64,000 bases of DNA from CBDBZX01 sp965213645 (GTDB lineage: Bacteria; Deinococcota; Deinococci; Deinococcales; Trueperaceae), in NCBI GenBank assembly GCA_965213645.1, contig CBDBZX010000004.1, forward strand, positions 434,001-498,000, in the 5' to 3' direction. The notes under the pieces were generated by a model. It was not told the origin of the DNA. It worked only from the letters and a program-made list of their open reading frames with translations, and did no database searches. The translations under genes were made by a program, and so were the position numbers. Positions 32,875 through 40,911 of the stretch are shown one piece after another (the stretch's first letter is position 1; every line of letters begins with the position of its first letter).

Positions 32875-33153
32875 ATGACTGTAGTAAATATATCCGGTAT
32901 TTTCTTTGACGGACCTAGTTACTTCAATCGTGAGCCGAGGCTCACGAATCAAGAAGGAAATGAGTACGCCTGGCAGTACCTGCCAGGTAAAAAACCGTTT
33001 GAAGAAAAGCCGGACCACGGGGTTTACCGCTGGAAAGCGATCTGCCAAGTCGACCCCAAAGACCTCTACTACAGAGGCAAAATCGTGGACATCCACGATT
33101 TAGAAGGGTGGACTTGCGACCCTATAGGGCAAACTTACCTCTCCGTGAGGTAG
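32875..33153 (+). CDS. Hypothetical protein, 92 residues
   Basis: The protein begins MTVVNISGIFFDGPSYFN and contains AWQYLPGKKPFEEKPDHGVY and CQVDPKDLYYRGKIVDIHDL, with many aromatic residues and one pair of cysteines far apart. I recognise no family. Support for its being real: a GGAG site eight bases before the ATG, normal codon use, and three hairpins including a strong terminator right after the stop. It stands alone between a G-rich repeat and a terminator. Confidence 0.62.
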   Translation: MTVVNISGIFFDGPSYFNREPRLTNQEGNEYAWQYLPGKKPFEEKPDHGVYRWKAICQVDPKDLYYRGKIVDIHDLEGWTCDPIGQTYLSVR

Positions 33154-33159
33154 TTTCCC

Positions 33160-33246
33160 GCCTCCCCTCGGAGGCAAAAATTTTAAGACCTATCTTCCCG
33201 ATAGGCATTTAAGGATACTCAGCTTACCGCCGAGTATCTTTTTTTT
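33160..33246 (+). terminator. Three consecutive hairpins, the last an intrinsic terminator
   Basis: GCCTCC-CCTC-GGAGGC (33160-33175), CCTATC-TTCC-GATAGG (33189-33204) and GATACTC-A-GC / GC-C-GAGTATC (33214-33238), followed by a run of eight Ts. The last is a classical terminator for the 92-residue gene. Confidence 0.85.
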
Positions 33247-33377
33247 GACCTCTTACTGTGTACTCTAATTGATACAACTCTAACTTGTTTGAATGTGGGC
33301 TCGAGGCTCCTTCAAGTCTTCTTGGGGTTTGGGTTTATCGGTTTAGGGCTCAAGGATACAGAGTAAAAGGCATAAGA

Positions 33378-33415
33378 AAGGCACCTCTCGAGGGGTGTGC
33401 CGCAAGAGGTGCCTT
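33378..33415. terminator. Hairpin AAGGCACCTCT / AGAGGTGCCTT
   Basis: An 11-base perfect stem with a 16-base loop lies in the spacer 33247-33531, with only two Ts after it. The stem carries the AGAGGT word. No gene is supported in that spacer. Confidence 0.55.
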
Positions 33416-33531
33416 CCGCTCCGCTGGGAGGAAGCTGAGTTTATCTCTACTGCTACCCTTGCCGTTAATGGCGCGCGCCGCGCTCCCTTTCGTTAAGCTA
33501 GGGGTGTCGTTTCGCGTTGAGGACAAACGCC

Positions 33532-33765
33532 ATGACAGATGAAAACAAGATGCTTCTACTCGTGTTGAAGCATTACCTGAAACGGGGCTGGTACAAACCC
33601 TGCTCCGACTTCCTGGCTAAATTAGAGATAGATAGTCAGGAAAAAGAGGAGATTCAGCAGTTGTTGGATACTCTCTCTGCTTCAATAGGTGTAATAGAAC
33701 TTTACACCTATTGGAGACTCTCGAGAAAGCTAGATAGGCTGCTCGAGAGAGAAGACCGCGCTTAA
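33532..33765 (+). CDS. Hypothetical protein, 77 residues
   Basis: The protein starts MTDENKMLLLVLKHYLKRGW and is mostly charged helix (LAKLEIDSQEKEEIQQLLDTL, YTYWRLSRKLDRLLERED). No family is recognised. The ATG at 33532 follows a GAGGA site at good distance; an in-frame TTG at 33517 lies on that site and is rejected. A strong terminator follows at 33778, which supports a real transcription unit. Confidence 0.6.
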   Translation: MTDENKMLLLVLKHYLKRGWYKPCSDFLAKLEIDSQEKEEIQQLLDTLSASIGVIELYTYWRLSRKLDRLLEREDRA

Positions 33766-33777
33766 ACGCTCGGTTTC

Positions 33778-33810
33778 AAGGTGAGCCTGGGGAGGCTCAC
33801 CTTTCTTGTT
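33778..33810 (+). terminator. Intrinsic terminator
   Basis: AAGGTGAGCCT-GGGG-AGGCTCACCTT is a perfect 11-base stem with a four-base loop, followed by TCTTGTTTT. Confidence 0.88.
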
Positions 33811-34087
33811 TTCGCAGGTATACCCCATACGGGGCACTTTACCCCGTACGTGGCACGGGTCATTTGGTCAGCTACACCCTCAGTAACAAGGACACCGTTT
33901 AGCACGCACTTTAAGAGAAGAGGTTCCGTTACGGCTACGCCGTGAAATCTGCGGAGAAGTGTCACTTCGTTCCGTAGGCTTCGCTTCGCGGAAATGGCTT
34001 CGCCCAAGCAATGTCAAGTGGAAATGCTATTTTATTGCGCCTGGGTAATTTAGCCGCTGTTCCTTCGGTAGAGTCGGGCTGTACGTT
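33811..34087. other. Spacer before the kinase gene end, small hairpins only
   Basis: Holds TACGGGG-CACTTTA-CCCCGTA (33828-33848), ACGGC-TAC-GCCGT near 33932 and other short repeats rich in TTCG. A minus-strand open frame across 33762-34007 has no ribosome site and biased content, so I do not call it. Confidence 0.45.
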
Positions 34088-35011
34088 TTACTTTTTCCGT
34101 CTAAACCATCCGAAGCGGCTCTGCTTGTCATTTTCTACGCTTGCGTCGTCAGCCTTCTTCACGCGGCTCGCCCGCCCGACTTGGGGCGGCGTCTCCACCG
34201 TCTCAGCGCTAAGCCCGGCGGCCTTGCTAAAAGCGCTGATAAAGTCGCGCACCGTCTTAAAGCGCTTGTTCTGGTCGCGTGACATGGCTGTTTTGACCAC
34301 GCTATTAACCGTAGCGCTCAGCTCGGGGCGGTGGTGACGCAAGTTTTTGGGCAAGCCCGAGAGGTGCGCCATCATCAAGTCTTGCTGCGTGTTGCCCGTA
34401 AAAGGACGTTTGCCCGCGATGACCTCATAGGAGAGGATGCCCAAGCTGTACATGTCGCTTTGAACCGTCGCGTTCTGTCCCTGAAAGATTTCGGGAGCCA
34501 TGTAAAAGGCCGTGCCGACGCGCTCACTGGACTTCTCAGTGAGGTAGAGCCCCGTGCCGAAGTCGCCTAGCTTCGCTTTGTCTTCGCGCATTAAAAAGAC
34601 GTTGGCGGGCTTCACGTCGCGGTGGAGGATTTGGCGGGTGTGGGCGTGCTCGAGCCCCCGCGCCACATCCAAGATGAGCTTATAAGCGAGGTCTAGTGGA
34701 AGCTGCCCGCGCTCCAAAAGCCGCTGGTCCAAGGTTCCACCGGGGCACAGCTCGAGCGCCAAAAACGCCTTGTTTCCCGTAGGATGACCATCTAGCGCCC
34801 TGACGATATTGACGTGCTTGAGATTGAGCGTAAACTGCACCTCGTTTTCAAACATGCGCCGCAACACGGGCTGCGCGTGCAACTCAGGCCGAGGCAGTTT
34901 GAGTGCGACCTCCCCTAAACCCTCGTGCTCGGCTCTGTACACATAAGCGGTCTGACCGGAGCCTAAGAGCCGAGACGTGTGATAGTCGGGGGGCGTGTAG
35001 GTGGGTTCCAT
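34088..35011 (-). CDS. Serine/threonine protein kinase (Hanks type)
   Basis: The 307-residue kinase phosphorylates Ser/Thr on unknown targets. From the start at 35011 it shows the glycine loop GSGQTAYVY (17-25), the lysine of VALKLP (Lys38), the catalytic HRDVKPANV, the metal-binding GDFGTG, AFYMAPEIF and SDMYSLGILSYEVIAGKRPF. It is an RD kinase with all key residues. There is no membrane helix or PASTA domain; the C-terminus ends in a basic tail (RFGWFRRKK). The longer frame to 35086 would run into the neighbouring hydrolase gene, so the ATG after AAGGAA is preferred. Confidence 0.92.
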   Translation of the reverse strand: MEPTYTPPDYHTSRLLGSGQTAYVYRAEHEGLGEVALKLPRPELHAQPVLRRMFENEVQFTLNLKHVNIVRALDGHPTGNKAFLALELCPGGTLDQRLLERGQLPLDLAYKLILDVARGLEHAHTRQILHRDVKPANVFLMREDKAKLGDFGTGLYLTEKSSERVGTAFYMAPEIFQGQNATVQSDMYSLGILSYEVIAGKRPFTGNTQQDLMMAHLSGLPKNLRHHRPELSATVNSVVKTAMSRDQNKRFKTVRDFISAFSKAAGLSAETVETPPQVGRASRVKKADDASVENDKQSRFGWFRRKK

Positions 35012-35024
35012 ATAAAAGGGTTCC

Positions 35025-35699
35025 TTAAAGGTCGGTGCTCTCTCCGGGAGATAGGACGGTGCAGCGACTGTCTGTTTGGCTCTCAACCGAGGACTTAAAC
35101 GCTTCAGCGTCTTGCTGGATGACCTCGAAGGTGTTGTAGTGAATGGGGATGACCTCTTTGGGTTGGGTTATCTTGACAGCCTCTAAAGCGTCGTCTGGTC
35201 CCATCGTGAAGTTGTCGCCGATGGGCAACATGGCGAGGTCGACGCCGCCCCTCGTAATGAGCTTCATATCGCTAAAGAGCGCAGTGTCACCCGCATGATA
35301 GACGCGCTTGCCTTCCATTTCTAGGATGATCCCCGAAGGCATTCCCGCGTAGGTGCCGTCCGGCAGTGAGTTCGAGTGCCACGCCGGGGTATACGTCACC
35401 TTGCCGAAGGGAAATTCATGGCTACCCCCGACGTTCATCGGGTGACCCTGGATACCCTTCTCGCCCAGGTAGTTGACGACTTCGAAGCTCGAGACTACCG
35501 TCGCCCCGCTCCTTTTAGCAATCTCTTCCGTATCGCCGTAGTGGTCGGGGTGGGCGTGCGTCAAAACGATATGTGAGGGCGAAAACTCGTCTGAGCTGTT
35601 CACGGCAAGTTCGTTGCCCGTCAAAAAGGGGTCGATGAGGATGCTGTGACCCTCTGTTTCGATATAAAAGCCGGACTGTCCAAGAAAGGTGATCTTCAT
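35025..35699 (-). CDS. Metal-dependent hydrolase, metallo-beta-lactamase fold (UPF0173 type)
   Basis: The 224-residue protein begins MKITFLGQSGFYIETEGHSI and has the metal site THAHPDHYGD, then PAWHSNSLP, VYHAGDTALFSDM and IPIHYNTFEV, which matches the UPF0173/YtkL group. These enzymes are predicted zinc or iron hydrolases, with lactonase-like activity suggested for relatives; the substrate here is unknown. GGAGG precedes the ATG. The kinase gene follows 13 bases after its stop, so the two may share a transcript. Confidence 0.92.
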   Translation of the reverse strand: MKITFLGQSGFYIETEGHSILIDPFLTGNELAVNSSDEFSPSHIVLTHAHPDHYGDTEEIAKRSGATVVSSFEVVNYLGEKGIQGHPMNVGGSHEFPFGKVTYTPAWHSNSLPDGTYAGMPSGIILEMEGKRVYHAGDTALFSDMKLITRGGVDLAMLPIGDNFTMGPDDALEAVKITQPKEVIPIHYNTFEVIQQDAEAFKSSVESQTDSRCTVLSPGESTDL

Positions 35700-35787
35700 A
35701 GTGCCTCCTGCATCTTACCGTACGTTCATCACATGGGGTTGTGAAAGTATTCTAACGCGCAAAGGAACTTTTCAACCAGTTAGAGTG

Positions 35788-35967
35788 TCAGTTTGTTTCG
35801 TTCCACCTGCGCGGAAACTGCGCAATCCAGCGCCTGGCGTAGAGCACACTGATATCACGCATAGAGCGCGGCTTCCCGCGCTTATAGCTTGGAAGCTCCA
35901 TATCGCTGAGCGCAACCTGCAAAAACGTCTCTAGCTCTTCGCTTAGTCCTTCCGCTTCTGTTGTCAT
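35788..35967 (-). CDS. Small hypothetical protein, 59 residues
   Basis: It begins MTTEAEGLSEELETFLQVAL and ends with an aromatic, basic tail (ISVLYARRWIAQFPRRWNETN). No family is recognised. An in-frame upstream Met at 35985 exists; the ATG at 35967 is chosen because the conserved-looking acidic helix begins there. Support is modest: codon use fits its neighbours, but there is no clear promoter. Confidence 0.45.
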   Translation of the reverse strand: MTTEAEGLSEELETFLQVALSDMELPSYKRGKPRSMRDISVLYARRWIAQFPRRWNETN

Positions 35968-36008
35968 CCCTACAGCTTGGCACACCTTCTCCTGATTTTG
36001 TTGGCGTG

Positions 36009-36118
36009 CATGGTTTCAAACCCGCCCCTGCGAGCTGACATGCTGACCGGCTGATACGGATTCCGGGTGAATCCACTACAAAATGCATTCGCATTTTTTC
36101 GTTACTCACCGGAATCCG
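36009..36118. repeat. Composite repeat region: GGTTTCAAACC half-palindrome and a stem-loop
   Basis: GGTTTCAAACCCGCCCCTGCG (from about 36012) resembles the right half of the palindrome at 47738-47766. GCTGACCGGCTGATACG (about 36041) resembles the repeat end at 4590. CGGATTCCGGGTGA (36057-36070) then pairs with TCACCGGAATCCG (36106-36118) with one bulge. Nothing here looks coding. Confidence 0.55.
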
Positions 36119-36146
36119 TCGCTGTTTCTACTCGCTCTGCTCGGGA

Positions 36147-36175
36147 TTGAATACACGACTTTGTCGCGTATTCAA
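36147..36175. repeat. Hairpin TTGAATAC-CGAC / GTCG-GTATTCAA
   Basis: Twelve base pairs with one internal mismatch and a TTT loop, 25 bases beyond the stop of the RNA methyltransferase gene. It may end that transcript, though it has no T-run. Confidence 0.55.
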
Positions 36176-36199
36176 CCGGAAAGGGTATGAGACGCTTCT

Positions 36200-37453
36200 T
36201 TAGCGCTCCAAAAGCGACAATATCTCAATGTGATGCGTCTGCGGGTAGAAGTCGAAAGGTTGTAGCCGCTTCAACGTTAGTCCTTCAGCGTCGAAGTGCG
36301 CCACATCCCGCGCCCACGTCGCCACGTCGCAAGAGACGTAGAGGAGGCGCTTCGCCGAAGAGGTCAAAATAGCTTCGCGCACGCCTTTGGCGAGACCGGC
36401 TCTAGGTGGGTCAACCACAATGAGGTCGGCGTCGGGCAGAGGTCCGAGTTTTTTGGCGTCGGCGCGCCTGAAGCTCAGATTCTTCACGCCCAAACGCGCC
36501 GCGTCCCGTTCACCTCTTACCACGCTGCTCTTGTCCACTTCCAACGCGGTGACGTGCTCGAACTGCTTCGCTAGATGGAGCCCGATAACGCCCGTTCCCG
36601 CGTAGAGGTCTAAGGCTGACACACCCGAGCCCGCCCATCTCTGAAGCTTGGCGTAGAGCAGGCTCGCCGCCCCCGGATTCGGTTGCGCAAAGCTCGTCGC
36701 CGACACGCTCACCTCGAAGTCGCCGTAGCGCTGCGTAAGCGTGCGTTCTCCCGCCAAACGCTCAGAGCCGCTGCGAAACCTGCCTCGAGGGTCGTAAGAC
36801 GCATAACTGACGCCAACGACGCCGCTGTCCCTCTTCAAGAGGTCGTGCGCAAACGAGAGGTAGTTTTTAGGCGACGCGCTCGCGATGAGCGACGTGAGCA
36901 CCTCGCCCGCGTCGTTGCAGCGGAAGACAACCTCACGGACGCCTTTCGGCACGCCTTCGGGTGCGCCCTGCCACCTCTCCCAAACGTGGTTGATGCTGTC
37001 GTGCGCAACCGGGTCAGCGGAAAGTGTGACGACCTCTCGCTCGCCCGGTCGCCGATAACCGAGCCCCTGTTTTGTGAGCGCAGGCTGAACCGTGTGGCGG
37101 TAGTGCAGAGCGTCAGGCGCGGGTACAACATCAGGAACCTCAACCTCTCGCTTTAAGCTGCGCGTCAGGGCGTCTTTTGTGACCTCTCGCTTCAAACTTA
37201 GCTGACGCTCGTAGCTTGCAAAGCTGTAGTCGAGGCCGGGATGAGGGCTGACCGGGACACGCTCGGGGCTCGCCTCTAAAACCTCTACAACCTCACCTTG
37301 CAGCACGCCAGAGCGCAGCTCTAAGGTTGCTGCTACGACCTCACCGGGTAAGCCGCCGCGCACGAGCGCCACCCGTCCGTCGGCGAGATGCGTCAGGGCT
37401 GCGCCGCCGTGAACCATCCTCTCGAGCCTCAATTCAGTCATGGGTTCAGTCAT
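36200..37453 (-). CDS. RNA uracil-5-methyltransferase family protein (RlmD/TrmA type), no Fe-S cysteines
   Basis: The 417-residue protein has an N-terminal TRAM-like domain, the SAM-binding LDLYAGTGVIGLHLA, VVDPPRAGLAKGV and the catalytic cysteine in LLYVSCDVATWARD, so it should methylate C5 of uridine in rRNA or tRNA. RlmD-like enzymes carry four cysteines for a 4Fe-4S cluster near HP...CGGC; here the matching segment reads HPGLDYSFASYERQL with no cysteine. The target base is uncertain. The ATG at 37453 or the ATG at 37441 could start translation; no strong ribosome site is seen. Confidence 0.88.
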   Translation of the reverse strand: MTEPMTELRLERMVHGGAALTHLADGRVALVRGGLPGEVVAATLELRSGVLQGEVVEVLEASPERVPVSPHPGLDYSFASYERQLSLKREVTKDALTRSLKREVEVPDVVPAPDALHYRHTVQPALTKQGLGYRRPGEREVVTLSADPVAHDSINHVWERWQGAPEGVPKGVREVVFRCNDAGEVLTSLIASASPKNYLSFAHDLLKRDSGVVGVSYASYDPRGRFRSGSERLAGERTLTQRYGDFEVSVSATSFAQPNPGAASLLYAKLQRWAGSGVSALDLYAGTGVIGLHLAKQFEHVTALEVDKSSVVRGERDAARLGVKNLSFRRADAKKLGPLPDADLIVVDPPRAGLAKGVREAILTSSAKRLLYVSCDVATWARDVAHFDAEGLTLKRLQPFDFYPQTHHIEILSLLER

Positions 37454-37580
37454 ATGTCATCACAAGCTTATTACAAACCTGAGTCTAACGTGCCCGGTAT
37501 TTACTCACCGTCTCAACCTCCAAAAACCTCACCCCCGCTCTCACGAAACTGACCTGAGTCACAATTTAGCACTGTACCCC

Positions 37581-37609
37581 TAAACACGTATGAAATTTCC
37601 TGCTATACT
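37581..37609 (+). promoter_or_regulatory. Promoter of the Ser-rich membrane protein
   Basis: TAAACA (37581-37586), 17 bases, then an extended -10 TGC-TATACT (hexamer 37604-37609). Predicted start of transcription is about 37616, which excludes the in-frame ATG at 37590. Confidence 0.65.
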
Positions 37610-37619
37610 GCGCAGCAAT

Positions 37620-38678
37620 ATGAAACGTTCTTTACAGGAAATCGTCGAATTAGTCGTCTTCGGTCTTATCGCTCTCGTGGTCGCTACGGGCCTGCTCTGG
37701 GTCTTCGGTCAGATTATCGTCTGGGTCGGTATCCTCTTTCAACTCATCGCTGGACTTCTCTGGTTCTTGCTCAAGTACATCATCCCCGTGGTGGTCATTG
37801 TCGGCGCAGTGTACGCGCTCGTGAAGCTGGTGCAGCGGCAGAGTGAGCAGCGTAGCAGCGCGGCGGCTACCGCTGGTGCGCCTAGCAGCGGCTCGTCCAC
37901 GTCCACAGTGACTGTTGCTACGGATTCGAGCAGTCCGTCAAGCAGCTCGAGCGCGGCAGCAGCGCCCACCTCGCCTGCACAGCCTGTCGAAGCGGAACCT
38001 GTCGAAGAATCGAAACCCGCCTCATCGTCACAGACGAGCCAACCCTCTGACAAACCCGTCGAAACCGTCGAGGCGGAGCCGGTCGAAGACTCCAAGAGTG
38101 GCGGCTCAGGTTCAAGTGGCGCGAGCAGTTCGCCTGGTAGCAGCTCGTCAAGTACACCCAACAGCGGTTCGTCTAGCAGCACAGAAAAGTCCAGCGGTAC
38201 GTCGTCAAGCAGCGCCAGTAGCTCACCTAGCAGCAGTTCGTCTGGTGGTACCTCTGGTAGCACGAGCAGCGCGTCGGGTGACGCCCAAGCAGATGAGAGC
38301 GTGACCTTCAGGACGAGTGGCAGCGGTTCGTCCGGTAGCGCTAGTAGCACCAGTACGAGCGGCTCGGGGAAATCGAGTGGTGATTCACCAGGCAGCACGT
38401 CCAGCACGAGCGCTTCGTCAGGCGGTAGCGCTGTAAGTCAAAAGCCCAAAGACGAAGGCGCTGGCGCAGAGCGCAACTGGGGCGGCAACAAAGACGAGGG
38501 CGGCTCGGCCAAGTCAGGTTCTTCCAGCAAGAGTGGTAGCGGGAGCGCCCAAGGTTCCAGTAGCAAAGATCAGGGGAAAAGCTCAGGTTCTAGCAGCCAG
38601 GCAAAAGGATCGGGCTCTAGCTCGAGCAGCGACAAAGGTAACTCTAAAAATCAGGGCAAGGATAGTAAAAAGAACTAA
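37620..38678 (+). CDS. Membrane protein with a very long Ser/Gly/Thr-rich tail
   Basis: The 352-residue protein starts MKRSLQEIVELVVFGLIALV and has two hydrophobic helices in the first 70 residues, then about 270 residues of low complexity: runs of Ser with Gly, Thr and Ala, and a twice-repeated EAEPVE(E/D)SK motif at about 128-160. The C-terminal part gains Lys and Asn. No family is recognised. The start follows the promoter position. A disordered, possibly glycosylated envelope stalk is one idea. Codons for Ser are varied (TCG, AGC, AGT, TCA), so the tract is not simple slippage. Confidence 0.8.
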   Translation: MKRSLQEIVELVVFGLIALVVATGLLWVFGQIIVWVGILFQLIAGLLWFLLKYIIPVVVIVGAVYALVKLVQRQSEQRSSAAATAGAPSSGSSTSTVTVATDSSSPSSSSSAAAAPTSPAQPVEAEPVEESKPASSSQTSQPSDKPVETVEAEPVEDSKSGGSGSSGASSSPGSSSSSTPNSGSSSSTEKSSGTSSSSASSSPSSSSSGGTSGSTSSASGDAQADESVTFRTSGSGSSGSASSTSTSGSGKSSGDSPGSTSSTSASSGGSAVSQKPKDEGAGAERNWGGNKDEGGSAKSGSSSKSGSGSAQGSSSKDQGKSSGSSSQAKGSGSSSSSDKGNSKNQGKDSKKN

Positions 38679-38871
38679 GGTGATGTGACGCTGTTAAGGC
38701 GTCTGCAATCAGACCAGCCTGTCGGAGAAATTCTGATGGGCTTTTATTGCGGGATTTGGCTCGAGGCAAGCTCAGCAGTACACAGCGCGGCTCAAAAACA
38801 CCTCACCTGATACGCTATTAAATAACTGTTATAAGGGTGAAAAGAAGTGCCGCAACGAATCGAGGTAAAGC

Positions 38872-40065
38872 GTGACCACCGCTCCGAAACCCGCTGAGAA
38901 GACCTCTCACCTCCAAGACTTTTACGATTTAGAACCTCTTTACAGCAGCGAGGAGAAACGCCTGCGCGACGAGGCGCGTTCATTTGTCACCGAGGAGATT
39001 TTGCCGCACATCGGCGCGTGGTGGCAAGAGGGTCACTTTCCTGTCAACTTGCCACGTCAGTTCGGTGAACGTGGTCTTTTAGGCGTGACGCTGCCCAAGA
39101 AGTACGGCGGCGCAGAGGCGTCGGCAACGGCGTATGGGCTTGTGAACCGAGAGGTCGAATACGGCGACTCGGGGATGCGCTCGTTTGTCAGCGTGCAGTC
39201 GAGCCTGGTGATTTATCCCCTTTACCGCTACGCCTCCGAAGCGCTCCGCCAAAAGTGGCTCCCGCGGCTCGCCAGCGGTGAAGCGGTCGGCTGCTTTAGC
39301 CTCACCGAGCCACATGGCGGCAGCGATCCTGCGAATATGAAAACGACGGCGAAACGTGTCGGCGACGAGTACGTCTTGAACGGTCGCAAACGCTGGGCGA
39401 CGAGTGGGCTTATTGCAGACGTGGCGATTGTTTGGGCGCATGATGAGGAGACGGGTAAGGTCGCGGGCTTCGTCGTGGACACCGACACACCCGGCTTTAG
39501 AGCGGTTGAAATTGGGCAAAAAGCCTCCATGCGAGCGTCCATCAGCGCGGGGCTTCATTTGGAAGAGGTCGTCGTGCCTGCGGAGAATAAATTAGAGGTC
39601 GAAGGCTTGCGCGGCCCGCTATCCTGCTTAAACCAAGCACGCTTCGGTATCTCTTACGGCGCTCTCGGCGCAGGCTTTTTCTGCTTCGAAGAGGCGGCGG
39701 CGTATGCGGGCGAGCGGGAGATGTTCGGGGTGCCCTTGTCGAGCAAACAACTCATTCAAGCGAGCCTCGCCGACATGCTCGCTGACCTCACCAAAGGCAG
39801 CCTCTTGGCGTATCACTTGGGTCGCCTTAAAGAGCGCGGTGAGGACACGCCTGCGAGGGTTTCCCTAGCCAAGCGCGACAATGTGAGAGCAGCACTCGAC
39901 GCGGCGCGAAGTGCGCGGGATATTCTGGGCGGCAACGGTATTACGACGGAGTACGGGAGCATTCGGCACATGTTGAACTTGGAGACCGTCTCCACCTATG
40001 AGGGGACGGACAGCGTGCATACCTTAGCGCTCGGGCGCGAGATTACGGGGCATAACGCTTTTTAA
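38872..40065 (+). CDS. Glutaryl-CoA dehydrogenase-like acyl-CoA dehydrogenase
   Basis: The 397-residue flavoprotein matches the glutaryl-CoA dehydrogenase branch, which oxidises and decarboxylates glutaryl-CoA to crotonyl-CoA in lysine and tryptophan breakdown. It shows CFSLTEPHGGSDPANMKTTA, NGRKRWATSG, LNQARFGISYGALGAG and the catalytic glutamate in STYEGTDSVHTLALGREITG. The GTG start has GAGG six bases upstream. Other pathway genes are not adjacent, so the substrate rests on sequence alone. Confidence 0.88.
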   Translation: MTTAPKPAEKTSHLQDFYDLEPLYSSEEKRLRDEARSFVTEEILPHIGAWWQEGHFPVNLPRQFGERGLLGVTLPKKYGGAEASATAYGLVNREVEYGDSGMRSFVSVQSSLVIYPLYRYASEALRQKWLPRLASGEAVGCFSLTEPHGGSDPANMKTTAKRVGDEYVLNGRKRWATSGLIADVAIVWAHDEETGKVAGFVVDTDTPGFRAVEIGQKASMRASISAGLHLEEVVVPAENKLEVEGLRGPLSCLNQARFGISYGALGAGFFCFEEAAAYAGEREMFGVPLSSKQLIQASLADMLADLTKGSLLAYHLGRLKERGEDTPARVSLAKRDNVRAALDAARSARDILGGNGITTEYGSIRHMLNLETVSTYEGTDSVHTLALGREITGHNAF

Positions 40066-40087
40066 TTCATAGGCTTATAGATGAGGT

Positions 40088-40753
40088 TCAGGGCAGGTGG
40101 CTCTTGCCTTTTCGGGTGGAGCCGAACAAGTCGGCGAAGACGAGCAGGAGAAGTGTCCCGCCTAAAATCAGCAACATGACGAGGGCGAGTTGGAACTCCC
40201 CGAGGATGTCGTCGCCCTGGCGCGAAATCGCTGTAGCCGTCTCGACGTTCAGCACGATGAGGTCTTCTAAATGAGCGTCCGCCTCATCGAACAGTTCCTG
40301 CGGTCTCTGCCGGAGCACCCCGATAGCCTCTTGGTTCTGATTTTCTCTCGAGAGTGCGAGGGCAGCCTGACTCTCCTCGAGGTGGGCGGCCCAAGCGCTC
40401 CCAAAAGCCTCATACAAATTCCGTTCCTCTTCGGAGACGATGAGCGGTTCGTAGCGCCCCCGCGCCCCATTTAACGAGGCGAGCGCCGAAGCCATCTGTT
40501 CTTCGTAACTTTGCATGTCCTCGTCTTGCAAGGAGAGTACGTGTTGCATAACGGCCACCCGGTACGCTAGCGTGTCCACCTCCATCTGCCCGAGGAGCCG
40601 CGTGCTGGGTAGCCAGTTGCGCTCGATGGCTGTACTCGCCGCGTTGATCTGCGCGATGCGGCTCCAGGAGTAGAGCGCGAAGAGGGCGAGCCCACCTATA
40701 AGCAGTGCCAGGACGAGAACGGACCAAAGACTGATGCGGTAGGTTTTTTTCAT
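40088..40753 (-). CDS. Orphan four-helix-bundle sensor-like membrane protein
   Basis: The 221-residue protein has one hydrophobic helix near each end (about 8-30 and 184-205), and between them a mainly helical region of about 150 residues with QINAASTAIERNWLPSTRLLGQ and ALALSRENQNQEAIGVL. This is the extracytoplasmic 4HB_MCP arrangement of chemoreceptors. It ends after the second helix with a short basic tail, so there is no HAMP, signalling or kinase domain. It may work with another protein. RBS GGAGAG. It converges with the acyl-CoA dehydrogenase gene. Confidence 0.75.
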   Translation of the reverse strand: MKKTYRISLWSVLVLALLIGGLALFALYSWSRIAQINAASTAIERNWLPSTRLLGQMEVDTLAYRVAVMQHVLSLQDEDMQSYEEQMASALASLNGARGRYEPLIVSEEERNLYEAFGSAWAAHLEESQAALALSRENQNQEAIGVLRQRPQELFDEADAHLEDLIVLNVETATAISRQGDDILGEFQLALVMLLILGGTLLLLVFADLFGSTRKGKSHLP

Positions 40754-40911
40754 GGCTCTCCATCTTTAAGGACTGAGGGAACCAGACGTGGATCACGGAA
40801 TACGCTGGCGTGATCGGTCTTGATCAGGGCGGAAATAACAGTGACCGTGACCTCCCTGGAGGCTTACCATGCTGCTCGAGTCACCCCTTACAGCGCCCAG
40901 TTGGGTGGCAC

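Noticed and set aside
32716..33096. Minus-strand open frame with Tyr-Pro repeats
   Set aside because: The repeats are only the translation of the GGGATA array; the frame is antisense to the 92-residue gene.
33762..34007. Minus-strand open frame of 81 codons
   Set aside because: No ribosome site or promoter; it crosses a terminator hairpin and other repeats.
37739..38407. Minus-strand open frame of 222 codons
   Set aside because: Antisense of the Ser-rich gene; its Leu/Pro/Asp runs are the complement of the Ser/Gly tract.
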